From Alkalimarinus sediminis (lineage in GTDB: Bacteria; Pseudomonadota; Gammaproteobacteria; Pseudomonadales; Oleiphilaceae): a DNA stretch of 64,000 nt. Position numbers and translations under genes: made by a program. Shown one piece after another: positions 36,154 to 45,216 of this stretch. Each line of letters starts with the position of its first letter. Within the stretch, counting starts at the first letter, position 1. The notes below the pieces were generated by a model that was given only the letters and a program-made list of their open reading frames with translations, searched no databases and was not told the DNA's origin. The DNA lies in assembly GCF_026427595.1 (NCBI RefSeq), contig NZ_CP101527.1:346001-410000 (forward strand), in the 5' to 3' direction.

Positions 36154-36654
36154 TTAACATTGGCTTGAATGAAGCTGTAGTCGGTTATCAGGGCATTGTT
36201 GTAACAGAGAGTGAAGACTAGTGCCGTCTGGCAGGGCAAGGTTGGCGTCGAGCTCTAGCAGAGGCTTTAGCACAAAGTCTCTATTGCCTATCTCTTTGTG
36301 AGGAATAGATAGCTCGGGCAAGTCGATAAGGTCGCTATTAAATAGTAGGATATCCAAGTCGATAGTCCGCTCACCCCAGTGCCGCTTTTTAATTCGCCCT
36401 TGCCCTTGCTCTATCAGTTGAAGTTGTTTTAGTAGAGACTCTGGTGAAAGTGTTGTTGAAATTTGTGCTGCTGCGTTGACAAAATCTGGCTGGTCTTGCG
36501 GGCCGACAGGCTTGCTGCAATAGAACGATGAATGACGAATCAACTCGCAATTCGGCAGTTCTGCCAGTGTGCGTAACGCTGTTTCTAACTGTTTGGCTGG
36601 CTCATTAAGATTGCTGCCAAGGCCAATATAGACAGTATTGGTTGATTTTGTCAC
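36154..36654 (-). CDS. folK: HPPK, copy 2
   Basis: A 166-residue HPPK that matches the standard family closely: VYIGLGSNLNEP, FYCSKPVGPQDQPDFVNAA, RHWGERTIDLDILLF and HKEIGNRDFVLKPLLELD. It sits between pcnB and panB as in Pseudomonas, where folK follows pcnB. The 180-bp gap before panB holds no gene. Confidence 0.95.
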   Translation of the reverse strand: MTKSTNTVYIGLGSNLNEPAKQLETALRTLAELPNCELIRHSSFYCSKPVGPQDQPDFVNAAAQISTTLSPESLLKQLQLIEQGQGRIKKRHWGERTIDLDILLFNSDLIDLPELSIPHKEIGNRDFVLKPLLELDANLALPDGTSLHSLLQQCPDNRLQLHSSQC

Positions 36655-36692
36655 AACGTTGAAACCTCATATGGTTGAAGCTAAAAATGAAC

Positions 36693-38078
36693 TCAGCGAT
36701 TTGAACTAGGCGGGCTCCCGCTATAACGCTTTTTACGGCGTCTAGGTCTCGGGCCTGGGTGTTTTGCGCTGTTGGACATCTTTCGTTGTGCGTTTTCGTC
36801 TGAGGCTTGATAGTCAGTCCACCATTGGCCAAGACCGTCAAGATTCTCGCCGCTTTCTTCTCGCAATAAGAGAAAATCATAAGCAGCCCTAAAACGAGGG
36901 TGGCTTATCATCTGAGCTGCTTTATTGCCGCTTCGTCTTGGTAGCCGGAGTTGCAGCTCCCATATCTCCTTCATGTTGAGGCTGAAGCGTTTAGGGATTG
37001 ATGTCGATTTACATTGGATATTGATGACTTTCTGCGCCGCTTGCTGCAGGGCAGGGAAGGGCGGGGTGCCATTTCCTTTGTTTTTTTCCCACTGGTCTTC
37101 AAGTGCAGGCCACAATAGTGATGCATACAAAAATGCTGGCGTGACTGGTTTCTTCTGTTTAATGCGGGTGTCGGTATTGACCAGGGCTTGTTCAATTAGT
37201 CTTAAATAGCGCTCAGGGCCTTGGTTAAGGCTTCGTTCTGGTCCTGGGAATAGCTGGCCAAACAAATTATAGTGTCTTAGCATTCTAAAGGTGGTTAGTG
37301 CTTTGCCAGACAGCATCAGCTTTAATACTTCATCAAATAGACGAGCGGCTGGAATATTGCCGAGTAAAGAGGCAAGTTCAAAGATTGGCTTTTCGGTTTC
37401 TGCCGCAATAGTAAAGTCCAGTTTGACCGCGAAGCGAACCGCCCGAAGCATGCGTACCGGGTCTTCTCTGTATCGTGTTTCAGGGTCACCTATCAGTCTC
37501 AGTTCGCGCTTTCTGATGTCTTCTAGGCCATTTGCATAGTCGTAAATGGTGAAGTCTTTGACACAGTAGTAGAGGGCATTAACGGTAAAGTCACGCCTGA
37601 GAGCGTCTTCTTCCATAGTGCCATAGACGTTATCTCTGAGCAGCATGCCATGCTCGGAGCTTTTGCTTTCATTAGCACTGAGTGCAGGCGCTTCGTGGTG
37701 CCCTCTAAATGTCGCAACTTCGATTACTTCACGCCCAAACAAAACATGAACTAACTTAAAGCGCCGTCCGATTAAACGTGAGTTCTTGAATAGTCCGTGA
37801 ACTTCTTCGGGGTGAGCATCTGTTGCAATGTCAAAGTCTTTGGGGTGAAGCCCAAGTAAAAGGTCTCGGACACCACCGCCAACAAGGTAGGCTTGATAGT
37901 CTGCGTTGTTTAATCGGTAGAGAACCTTTAGCGCAGGAGAGCTGATATCCTTACGGGAAATAGGGTGGTTGTCTCGAGGAATTATCTTTAGTTGCGATTG
38001 AGGAGTTTCTTCACTGCCGAGTGGGTTTGCGCCGTTTTTAACGCGATCCCATAGACGCTTTGCCTTTTTTAAAACCAC
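36693..38078 (-). CDS. pcnB: poly(A) polymerase I
   Basis: Adds poly(A) tails to RNA 3' ends, promoting decay. The 461-residue protein starts at GTG 38078 with a basic N-terminal extension. The nucleotidyltransferase head has the VGGGVRDLLLGLHPKDFDIAT motif with the catalytic DxD aspartates, and the RRDFTVNALYY and RYREDPVRMLRAVRFA motifs follow. The tail is arginine- and proline-rich (HPGPRPRRRKKRY). It lies downstream of the CrcZ-like RNA. Confidence 0.95.
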   Translation of the reverse strand: MVLKKAKRLWDRVKNGANPLGSEETPQSQLKIIPRDNHPISRKDISSPALKVLYRLNNADYQAYLVGGGVRDLLLGLHPKDFDIATDAHPEEVHGLFKNSRLIGRRFKLVHVLFGREVIEVATFRGHHEAPALSANESKSSEHGMLLRDNVYGTMEEDALRRDFTVNALYYCVKDFTIYDYANGLEDIRKRELRLIGDPETRYREDPVRMLRAVRFAVKLDFTIAAETEKPIFELASLLGNIPAARLFDEVLKLMLSGKALTTFRMLRHYNLFGQLFPGPERSLNQGPERYLRLIEQALVNTDTRIKQKKPVTPAFLYASLLWPALEDQWEKNKGNGTPPFPALQQAAQKVINIQCKSTSIPKRFSLNMKEIWELQLRLPRRSGNKAAQMISHPRFRAAYDFLLLREESGENLDGLGQWWTDYQASDENAQRKMSNSAKHPGPRPRRRKKRYSGSPPSSNR

Positions 38079-38240
38079 TTGAGAAGTTCCTGAATCTTGT
38101 TCGGTTGATGGGCAATTGAACGTCTAAGTAGGCGAACATAATGCCGTTACGTAAATAAGGAGCGCAGATTTTACCTGTTTGAATACAATAAGGCGAATGG
38201 TGTGTGTGCTGATGTTGGGTGGGGGAGCGGTAAATGAGCT

Positions 38241-38605
38241 AGCAGGGAAAGCTTGCGCTTTCCCATGCTGAGAAGAATAGACATATACTTATTTTTATTA
38301 TTGCGTCCTTGTCCCATAGAATAGTGCTACCCATTTAAAATGGTTCGCTGTGCAAACGGAACGCTTTGAAGACGTAGAGCGGTAGTCGTAAAGAAAGGGC
38401 TTAATTATAAGGTTCTGCTGCTGTTGCAGTTCTTGTTAACCGAATAAAACCACTCAATTCACTCTATTGCCGCTGAAAAGCTATGCATCCAAAACAATCA
38501 GTTCGCTAGCCGGCTCCCATTGTTATTTTTATTTGGTTGCGAGGCTATCCGCTTTGTTATTTTTATTTGTGCAGTTCTAACTTGGTTTTTATTTTTATTT
38601 TGTAC
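38241..38605 (-). ncRNA. crcZ: CrcZ-like small RNA
   Basis: An RNA of about 365 nt (CrcZ of Pseudomonas is about 400 nt) is predicted from the sigma-54 start near 38605 to the hairpin AGCATGGGAAAGC GCAA GCTTTCCCTGCT (38241-38269). Five AANAANAA Crc/Hfq motifs lie on the minus strand: 38589-38596, 38554-38561 (AATAACAA), 38520-38527 (AATAACAA), 38430-38437 (AACAAGAA) and 38295-38302 (AATAATAA). Such A-rich motifs capture Hfq/Crc and release catabolic mRNAs from repression. No T-run follows the end hairpin, so the 3' end is uncertain. Expression is untested. Confidence 0.8.
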
Positions 38606-38614
38606 GAGAAGTAA

Positions 38615-38632
38615 TTGCAGGGGGAGTGCCAC
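38615..38632 (-). promoter_or_regulatory. sigma-54 (-24/-12) promoter of CrcZ-like RNA
   Basis: On the minus strand: TGGCAC TCCCC CTGCA, with the invariant GG and GC exactly 10 bases apart as in RpoN promoters (TGGCAC-N5-TTGCA). It lies about 320 bp after the cbrB stop, with TGTTAC sites upstream. Confidence 0.85.
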
Positions 38633-38705
38633 ATTTTATTAATTATAGTTAATTCAATAAGATATGGTTTTTATTGGTAGGAGTGGAGGCTTTAATGTTA
38701 GTTTT

Positions 38706-38795
38706 TGTTACTGATAATGCCTAGTGTTTAAGGTGTGTTGTTCCGCTAGGTAACACTCGGTAACAACTGGGTAGCATTTTGTATGAGCGGTGACA
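38706..38795 (-). promoter_or_regulatory. probable CbrB upstream activating sites
   Basis: TGTTAC or its complement occurs at 38706-38711 (plus), 38750-38755 and 38760-38765 (minus, 10 bp apart, one helical turn), with a near match GTGACA at 38790-38795. These sit 75-165 bp upstream of the -24/-12 promoter, the usual distance for enhancer sites of NtrC-type activators. TGTTAC is the half-site I recall for CbrB in Pseudomonas. Confidence 0.65.
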
Positions 38796-38953
38796 ATTGG
38801 GTTGGTTCAATAGCAGGAGGTTTTATTAAGATATAGACACTGATTAGCCAAAGCGCAAGTAATGATTAGGCGCAAATGGCTAAAAAGTGAAGTGCGCTCG
38901 GTGAGCGATGTGCAGTAAGTTGAGGATGCAAATAAAGTAGTAAATTTGAGCGA

Positions 38954-40351
38954 TTAACAGCCTTTTTTGCGAGGAATGCCCAACCGCTGTCGCCGTTCCC
39001 ACAAGCTTTTTCTGCTAATACCTAATTTTTGTGCTAGTTCGGTTTCGCTCATTTGGTCTTGGTGTTCAAGCACGAAGTGTTGAAAATAATCTTCTAAAGA
39101 GAGATCTTTAGGTTTGTCTCGTACAGGTTTTGGTTTGGCTGTGCTAGGTGCAAATAAGCCTTTTGGGATATTAAACTCGTCAGCATCGGTTTCTATATCG
39201 AGCAGGTCGGCAGTAATCATGCTGTCATCGCAGAGAATAACGGCGCGCTCTATTGCGTTTTCCATTTCGCGGACGTTACCAGGCCAATCATGCTCCTGGA
39301 TGGTCTTCATGGCGTCAGGGGAGAGCGTCATGCCTGTTTTGCCAAGTTTCTCAGACACGTTTTGGAGCAGTAGTTTTGCCAACCCTAATATGTCCCCTTC
39401 TCTCTCCCTTAGTGGTGGAAGTTTGAGTTGCATGACATTTAGTCGATAGTACAGATCTTCACGAAATTCGCCGGTTTTTGCCAGAGCTCTTAAATTTCTA
39501 TGGGTTGCAGCGATAAGACGAACATTTACCTTCAGTGATTGTGTTGACCCTACTCGTCGAATTTCGCCTTCTTGTAATACGCGCAACAGTCGCGCTTGAG
39601 CTTCTAATGGTAGTTCACCGATTTCATCTAGAAACAGGGTTCCCCCGTCTGCGGCTTCAATCAGTCCATTTCTTGCGCTGACCGCCCCAGTAAAGGCGCC
39701 TTTTTCGTGTCCAAATAGCTCTGACTCAATTAGTGTTTCAGGAATAGCTGCGCAGTTAACGCAAATTAGAGGCTTGCTGTCTCGTTTGCTAAATGTATGT
39801 AGTGCTCTAGCGGCTAACTCTTTACCTGTGCCCGACTCACCCTGGATCAGTACAGTGGTATCGGTCGGAGCTACTTTGGCAATCAGGTTAAAGACCTTGT
39901 TCATTGCGTGGCATTGGCCGTAGATCAGGTCGCCAATTTGCGATATGTCCGCTAGTTCAGGTTCATCTTGGAGGGCTTGGGAGGAGTTGTCTTCAGTGAG
40001 TGTTTGTTTCTCAAGTATCTGCTCGACCGCCAATAGCATCTCATCGTGATCAAAGGGTTTGGCTATATAGTCGATCGCTCCCATCTTCATTGAATCAACA
40101 GCCGATCGGAGGCTTGCATAGCTGGTCATGATGAGAACAGGCTTGTTGGCCGCAAGCTCGATAAGGTCGGTACCTGGTCGCCCAGGGAGTCGTAAGTCAG
40201 AAATGATAAGGTCGAACTCATCAAACTGATAATTGTCGATGGCATCTTGCACAGACTCGGCCTGATCTACACCATAGCCGTTGTGTACGAGTAACTTATG
40301 AAGCGCGGTACGAATAATCTCTTCATCTTCAACTACGAGAATGTGTTTCAT
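38954..40351 (-). CDS. cbrB: NtrC-type response regulator CbrB
   Basis: Sigma-54 activator paired with CbrA for carbon and nitrogen catabolism. The 465-residue protein has a receiver (phosphoacceptor Asp52, Lys98), an AAA+ domain with Walker A GESGTGKE and the sigma-54-contact loop GAFTGA, Walker B FLDEIGE, and a Fis-type helix-turn-helix ([21 protein letters not shown]). The assignment to CbrB rather than another NtrC homologue rests on the gene order gluQ-cbrA-cbrB-pcnB and the CrcZ-like RNA. It starts 3 bp after the cbrA stop. Confidence 0.88.
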   Translation of the reverse strand: MKHILVVEDEEIIRTALHKLLVHNGYGVDQAESVQDAIDNYQFDEFDLIISDLRLPGRPGTDLIELAANKPVLIMTSYASLRSAVDSMKMGAIDYIAKPFDHDEMLLAVEQILEKQTLTEDNSSQALQDEPELADISQIGDLIYGQCHAMNKVFNLIAKVAPTDTTVLIQGESGTGKELAARALHTFSKRDSKPLICVNCAAIPETLIESELFGHEKGAFTGAVSARNGLIEAADGGTLFLDEIGELPLEAQARLLRVLQEGEIRRVGSTQSLKVNVRLIAATHRNLRALAKTGEFREDLYYRLNVMQLKLPPLREREGDILGLAKLLLQNVSEKLGKTGMTLSPDAMKTIQEHDWPGNVREMENAIERAVILCDDSMITADLLDIETDADEFNIPKGLFAPSTAKPKPVRDKPKDLSLEDYFQHFVLEHQDQMSETELAQKLGISRKSLWERRQRLGIPRKKGC

Positions 40352-40354
40352 ACG

Positions 40355-43315
40355 TTATAAAGCCGGTTTGTCAGTTTCATCGTTAGTGGATTGATGAGCA
40401 GGTAGGCTTAATTTTACGATGGTGCCTTTACCTGTAATCTCATCTGCCGGACTAATCACTTGGATCTGCCCATAATGTTCTTCAATGATGCTATAGACCA
40501 GTGATAACCCTAAACCTGTGCCTTTGTTTGGATCTTTAGTGGTATAAAAAGGCTCGAATATATGGTTCAGTTGGTCTTGAGGGATACCGCTCCCCTGATC
40601 GGTAACATCAATGATAACGGAGTAGCCGTCTATTTTTCCAGTGATCTTGATCACGCTTCCTGCGGGTGATGCATCTCTGGCATTTGAGAGTAGGTTAATA
40701 AATACCTGTACTAAACGCTGTTCATCACCCATCACTGTAAGGCTTGTATCGCAATCGTTGTGATATTCAATATCACTTGCTAGGTCACTTAGTGATAGCA
40801 AGTTTGTGGCCTCTTGAATGCAGCGATGAATATTAGCAGGCTCTGAGGCGCTAGTCTGAGAGTGATTGCCCGAACGTGAAAAATTCATCAATGACTGCAG
40901 GATATTGGATATCCGCTTAGTTTGGTCGATGATCTGTTGGGCAGTGGAGAGCATCTCTTTGTCATCGGTTTCTAGCTTCATGTTTTGGGCAAGGCAGGCT
41001 ATGCCGGTTACCGGGTTTCCGATTTCATGGGCGACCCCTGCTGCAAATCGACCAACAGAAGCAAGCCTGCTGCTGTGTATTAGCTTCTCTTCCAATAGTT
41101 GGTTTTCGGTCTGATCTTCTAGCAGAATAACCAGTCCTCCTTCACTGTTTTGGGGGCCTGCAATGAGGGATTTATGTAGATTAAACCAGTGTGGATGTCC
41201 TTGTAGGTCTACGCGTTTTTTATGTTGGTGCGCTAAGTCTCCTTGAGCAAAATCATTAAGTAGCTCTGCCCAAGGGGATGGAATTGCACTAAGGCTAGAG
41301 CCTATAACTTGGTCAGGTGAAACCTCTGTGAGTGACATCATTGCTTGGTTCCACATCAAAATCTCAAGGTCATGACCTAGTGAGCAGGCCGCAATCGGCA
41401 GGTTTTGCAGTGTTTGGCGATGGTAGCGCCTTAGGCTGTCTAGCTCAGCTGCAAGGCCGGTTAGTCTAGATTGATAGTCCTCTAGTGAGCGTTCAACGAA
41501 GTGAATGTCATGCCCTGGGCCTTTAGGCGTCATTTGTTTATAGCTAAGGTTTCGTTTTACGATATCTTGAGCAATTGACGGCCCCATTAGACCCGATAAA
41601 TTAGCTTCTATTTGATCTCGTAAGCGTCTCAATGCATAAGGGCGATACTCTACTGCAGGTAAGTTGAGTTCGTTTAATGCGCGCTCCACTTCGCGATTGG
41701 CAACGTGTGCACCGAGAGGTTTACTAAGGCACTCTTTAAACTCGCTAGATGAGCTCGCAACGAGTTCTCTGCGTTGAGGTCGTGAAAGCGTATCTACCGA
41801 GCATGCTTGTGCGGCTGCCTCTTCTGCGCGCGAGGCTTGAGTCAAAATGGAAACAAGGGCAAAGATAGAGACGTTTGCAGTGAGGGCGAAGAAGGTATAA
41901 ATATGCCAGTCATCTCGCTGTAAACGATAGTCTATCAGTCCTCCAAATAAGTCTATGGCATCGTAACCAAACATCAACGGGCTCAACATAGTGAAGCCCC
42001 AGATGGTTATCCCGACAATCATGCCGCTAATAACGCCGTTTCTATTGCCTATAGGCCAATAGAGCACTGCTAGCACACCAGGAAGCAGTTGCAGCATGGC
42101 AGAAAAAGCAAGAATACCTAGCAAAGAAAGCGAAACGGTATCGCTGGTGGAGAGGTAGAAAAGGTACGAGAGAAAAATGATTATAGCAATTAAACCTCGT
42201 TTGACCCACTTTAGCCAGCTGTAGATATTGTCGACTCTTTTAGGTGGATAGATAGGCAGAACAAAGTGGTTAAGTACCATTCCCGCCAATGCCAGAGTGG
42301 TGACGATAATCATGCCGCTTGCAGCAGAGAGACCTCCAATAAATGCAATAATGCTTAGGGTTGGAGATTGTGACGATAACGACACCCCAAGGGTGTAATA
42401 CTCTGGCACAGTGGGTGCGTTTAGGTTAATGCCAGCCCATAAAATGGGAGGAATTGGCAGGCTAATTAATAAGAGATAAAGCGGCAGCCCCCAAGTTGCT
42501 TTGAATAAATTTTGTGGATTTTGATTCTCAGTAAAGGACATATGAAACATATGGGGCATCACTAAGGCAGATGCAAAAAATATAAGTAAAAGTGCGCGCC
42601 AGGGAGCATCTGCTATGGTTTGGTCAAATGCGGTGACTCGAGGACCTTGTGTTTGCAGCCACTCATTGAGCTGGTCAAAACCTCCAAAAACCTCACTGAC
42701 TGCATAATACCCAACCGCCATCAGTGCGATTAGCTTAACGATTGACTCAAAGGCAATAGACATCACCAAGCCATCATTATTTTCGCCAGAGACTGTGCTT
42801 CTTGCGCCAAATAAGAATGCAAAGATGATGATCACCAGGCAGAACACGAAACCCAATAAATTAGGGTGTGCGTCAGGGGCAAGAATTTGTATTGAGTTGG
42901 TGACTGCTTGAATTTGCAGACTCAACAGCGCAAGCGTCCCCATTAATGTGAATAAAGTGACCAGTGTACCTGCAAATTGACTGCGATATCTAAAGGCAAA
43001 TAAATCGGCTAAAGATGAGAGCTGATAAGCGCGCGTAATGCGAAGAATTGGCAGCATCAATACCGGCGCTAATAAAAATGCGCCACAGACGCCAAGATAA
43101 TAGGCTAAAAAACCATACCCATACTCATAAGCCAAGCCGACTGAGCCATAAAATGCCCAAGCACTAGCATAAACGCCTAGCGAGAGAATATAGGTTAAAG
43201 GGTGACGTACGATACGTTTTGGAACAAATCCTTTATCGGTTGCCCATGCGATACCAAAAAGTACTAATAGATAAGCAAGCCCAATAATGAACAGCTGAAT
43301 CAGGTTAAAACTCAT
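40355..43315 (-). CDS. cbrA: transporter-linked histidine kinase CbrA
   Basis: A 986-residue sensor kinase. The first 500 residues form about 13 membrane helices of the sodium:solute symporter (SSS) family. A STAC-like linker (about 510-600) and a PAS domain (about 640-720) follow. The kinase core has phosphoacceptor His763 in AAGVAHEIGNP, an N box in LLSNARDASP, and the DQGSGIPQDQL and GTGLGLSLVYSI ATP-lid motifs. This domain set and the length match CbrA of Pseudomonas, which senses histidine and carbon status. The SSS part may also transport. Its start overlaps the stop of the small upstream ORF by 11 bp. Confidence 0.92.
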   Translation of the reverse strand: MSFNLIQLFIIGLAYLLVLFGIAWATDKGFVPKRIVRHPLTYILSLGVYASAWAFYGSVGLAYEYGYGFLAYYLGVCGAFLLAPVLMLPILRITRAYQLSSLADLFAFRYRSQFAGTLVTLFTLMGTLALLSLQIQAVTNSIQILAPDAHPNLLGFVFCLVIIIFAFLFGARSTVSGENNDGLVMSIAFESIVKLIALMAVGYYAVSEVFGGFDQLNEWLQTQGPRVTAFDQTIADAPWRALLLIFFASALVMPHMFHMSFTENQNPQNLFKATWGLPLYLLLISLPIPPILWAGINLNAPTVPEYYTLGVSLSSQSPTLSIIAFIGGLSAASGMIIVTTLALAGMVLNHFVLPIYPPKRVDNIYSWLKWVKRGLIAIIIFLSYLFYLSTSDTVSLSLLGILAFSAMLQLLPGVLAVLYWPIGNRNGVISGMIVGITIWGFTMLSPLMFGYDAIDLFGGLIDYRLQRDDWHIYTFFALTANVSIFALVSILTQASRAEEAAAQACSVDTLSRPQRRELVASSSSEFKECLSKPLGAHVANREVERALNELNLPAVEYRPYALRRLRDQIEANLSGLMGPSIAQDIVKRNLSYKQMTPKGPGHDIHFVERSLEDYQSRLTGLAAELDSLRRYHRQTLQNLPIAACSLGHDLEILMWNQAMMSLTEVSPDQVIGSSLSAIPSPWAELLNDFAQGDLAHQHKKRVDLQGHPHWFNLHKSLIAGPQNSEGGLVILLEDQTENQLLEEKLIHSSRLASVGRFAAGVAHEIGNPVTGIACLAQNMKLETDDKEMLSTAQQIIDQTKRISNILQSLMNFSRSGNHSQTSASEPANIHRCIQEATNLLSLSDLASDIEYHNDCDTSLTVMGDEQRLVQVFINLLSNARDASPAGSVIKITGKIDGYSVIIDVTDQGSGIPQDQLNHIFEPFYTTKDPNKGTGLGLSLVYSIIEEHYGQIQVISPADEITGKGTIVKLSLPAHQSTNDETDKPAL

Positions 43316-43481
43316 TTGGGCCCCGTCTGGACTCTAGCCAAAAAGCTAAAACAATGATTGCCAACCAGATAGCGTAAGGACGATACCACGCACTTCCGGG
43401 CTCCGCCCACCAGTCAACAACCACTGGTGAGAATATATAGAGGGCGAGCACGAGCAGAAAAACGAGTCGGTAAATATACAT
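43305..43481 (-). CDS. small two-helix membrane protein, CbrX-like
   Basis: A 58-residue protein from ATG 43481 (MYIYRLVFLLVLALYIFSPV...) with two hydrophobic helices joined by WWAEPGSAWYRP and a charged end ESRRGPNEF. The last codons overlap the cbrA start by 11 bp, so translation of cbrA is probably coupled to it. Pseudomonas has a small ORF (cbrX, as I recall) in the same place with a similar overlap. A longer reading frame from 43565 runs into gluQ and is less likely. No strong ribosome-binding site is seen. Confidence 0.72.
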   Translation of the reverse strand: MYIYRLVFLLVLALYIFSPVVVDWWAEPGSAWYRPYAIWLAIIVLAFWLESRRGPNEF

Positions 43482-43536
43482 TTTTGTTAGGTATTCCGCA
43501 TAAGGTCTGCAAGAGTTGAGTGGTGGCTCTCGTACA

Positions 43537-44445
43537 TCATAACTCAGACCCAGTGAGCCATCCACCCTGTAGCGAATGCCTTTTTGGCACTAGCGCTAAT
43601 GACCAGTTAGTAATCGCCCAGTTGATGATCTCTTCTGCGGGTGCGTTGCATAACGCTTGTGGCAAGGGTTGATTCAGTGCACTGAGCGCCTGTTTAAGAT
43701 TTTGGCTAACCTGCGAGTTATTGATAGATGGTGCTAAATTCTGCTTGCTGAGCTTTTGTCCGCTACTGTTTAGAATGACTGGTATATGACCAAACTGGGG
43801 AGGCTTAACAGTAAGCGCATCATACAGTGCAAGTTGAGGTGGCGTTGAATCTAGCAGGTCGCTGCCGCGCACAATGTGGGTGATGTTTTGCTCTATGTCG
43901 TCGCAGACGACGGCGAGTTGATAGGCATAAAACCCCTCTTTGCGTTTGATCACAAAATCATCAGATTGCTCTGACGCTAAATATGACTGCGGGCCTAATA
44001 GTAAATCATGCCAGTGAAAGCGGTGGTTTGTAGCACGAAACCGAGTCGCGCATGGAAGGAGCTTTGAAGGCGCAGCAGGGTTGCACTCAGGGCTATGCAC
44101 TCCTTGGTTGGTGGTGAGTGTTTTGCGACTACAAGGGCAGTAATAGGTATGCCCTTTTGCTTTAAGTTGGTCTATCGTCAGTTCGTAGGCGCTGCTGCGT
44201 TGTGATTGATAGCATATCGTCTCATCCCAACACAAGTGATGGGATTCCAGTGTGTGCAAGATATCGCTGCTTGCACCTGGAACCTCCCGAAGAGGGTCTA
44301 TATCTTCGATTCTGACGAGCCATTGACCGTTGTTATGGCGAGCATCCAGGAAGCTGGCTAATGCTGCCACAAGAGAACCAAAGTGTAATGGACCGGTAGG
44401 AGAAGGGGCAAATCTGCCACGATAAATCGAATGAGGATGGTTCAT
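43537..44445 (-). CDS. gluQRS: glutamyl-Q tRNA(Asp) synthetase
   Basis: Charges the queuosine of tRNA(Asp) with glutamate. The 302-residue protein is a truncated GluRS: GRFAPSPTGPLHFGSLVAALASF carries the HIGH-type motif as HFGS, and KLSKQN replaces KMSKS. A cysteine-rich segment (YYCPCSR, PECNP) fits the zinc site. There is no anticodon-binding domain. It lies between dksA and the cbrX-cbrA genes, as in pseudomonads. Confidence 0.94.
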   Translation of the reverse strand: MNHPHSIYRGRFAPSPTGPLHFGSLVAALASFLDARHNNGQWLVRIEDIDPLREVPGASSDILHTLESHHLCWDETICYQSQRSSAYELTIDQLKAKGHTYYCPCSRKTLTTNQGVHSPECNPAAPSKLLPCATRFRATNHRFHWHDLLLGPQSYLASEQSDDFVIKRKEGFYAYQLAVVCDDIEQNITHIVRGSDLLDSTPPQLALYDALTVKPPQFGHIPVILNSSGQKLSKQNLAPSINNSQVSQNLKQALSALNQPLPQALCNAPAEEIINWAITNWSLALVPKRHSLQGGWLTGSEL

Positions 44446-44537
44446 ATTAGAGGTCTTTACGAGCGAGGCGTATCACCGCGCTCGTATTTCGCCGAAGACT
44501 TAGCATTACTGAGGGTATGCCAGTCGCTTTTTGACGA

Positions 44538-44975
44538 TTAGAGGCCTGAGTGACGCTCTTTGATCTCTGCAAGTGTTTTGCAGTCGATACAGAGTGAAGC
44601 GGTTGGTCGTGCTTCGAGTCGACGAACGCCAATTTCTACACCGCAGGAATCACAAAATCCGTAATCGTCTTTTTCGATGCGGTCAATTGTGCTGCCGATT
44701 TTCTTGATTAGCTTGCGCTCACGATCTCGCGTACGTAGCTCAAGGCTGAACTCCTCTTCTTGAGTTGCTCGGTCACTTGGGTCTGCGTAGTTTGCTGCGT
44801 CTTCTTGCATGTGGTGCATGGTGCGATCAACTTCTTCCATCAACTCCTGTTTCCAGGCGAGTAATATTTCACGGAAGTGCTCACGCTGCGCTTCATTCAT
44901 GTACTCTTCACCGTCTTCAATCTGGTAAGGAGTAAAACCTGAAAAACCGTCTTTATTCATTGCTGTATCTGGCAT
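44538..44975 (-). CDS. dksA: RNA polymerase-binding transcription factor DksA
   Basis: Stringent-response cofactor with ppGpp. The 145-residue protein has the coiled coil tip DPSDRATQEEEF (Asp65, Asp68, Ala70: the DxxDxA motif) and a four-cysteine zinc finger (Cys108, Cys111, Cys129, Cys132), i.e. the canonical rather than the Cys-less form. It starts at ATG 44975. No strong terminator was found downstream; a hairpin at 44460-44486 has no T-run. Confidence 0.97.
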   Translation of the reverse strand: MPDTAMNKDGFSGFTPYQIEDGEEYMNEAQREHFREILLAWKQELMEEVDRTMHHMQEDAANYADPSDRATQEEEFSLELRTRDRERKLIKKIGSTIDRIEKDDYGFCDSCGVEIGVRRLEARPTASLCIDCKTLAEIKERHSGL

Positions 44976-45216
44976 ATTTTCAGCCTCATTTTATTATTAC
45001 TTCAGACCGACACTCTTTTTACAAAGTGATACGGAGAAATCTTACAGGCCGTACTGTATAACCTTAACGCTAGTATGGAAACAGTACAATTTAGCCAGCG
45101 GAAAATATCAGAATAATCCAGCGTTGGCCAACTTTTTATTTTCTTTATGGCTTAAAAATGGCAAATTTGCCAATTTTATTCTGATTTATTCTAGCAACTT
45201 AGAAAGGGGATAGGGT

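Larger units (their letters stand above)
38079..38953. other. 875-bp cbrB-pcnB intergenic region
   Basis: No protein gene is visible. Read on the minus strand it holds, in order: TGTTAC sites (38706-38795), a -24/-12 promoter (38615-38632) and a small RNA (38605 to about 38241). It is the same place and order as crcZ in Pseudomonas. The last 160 bp before pcnB have no recognised element. Confidence 0.85.

Noticed and set aside
44460..44486. Terminator downstream of dksA
   Set aside because: A GC-rich hairpin (ACGAGCG/CGCTCGT) is present, but the strand in the dksA direction is followed by AAAGACC, with no U-run.
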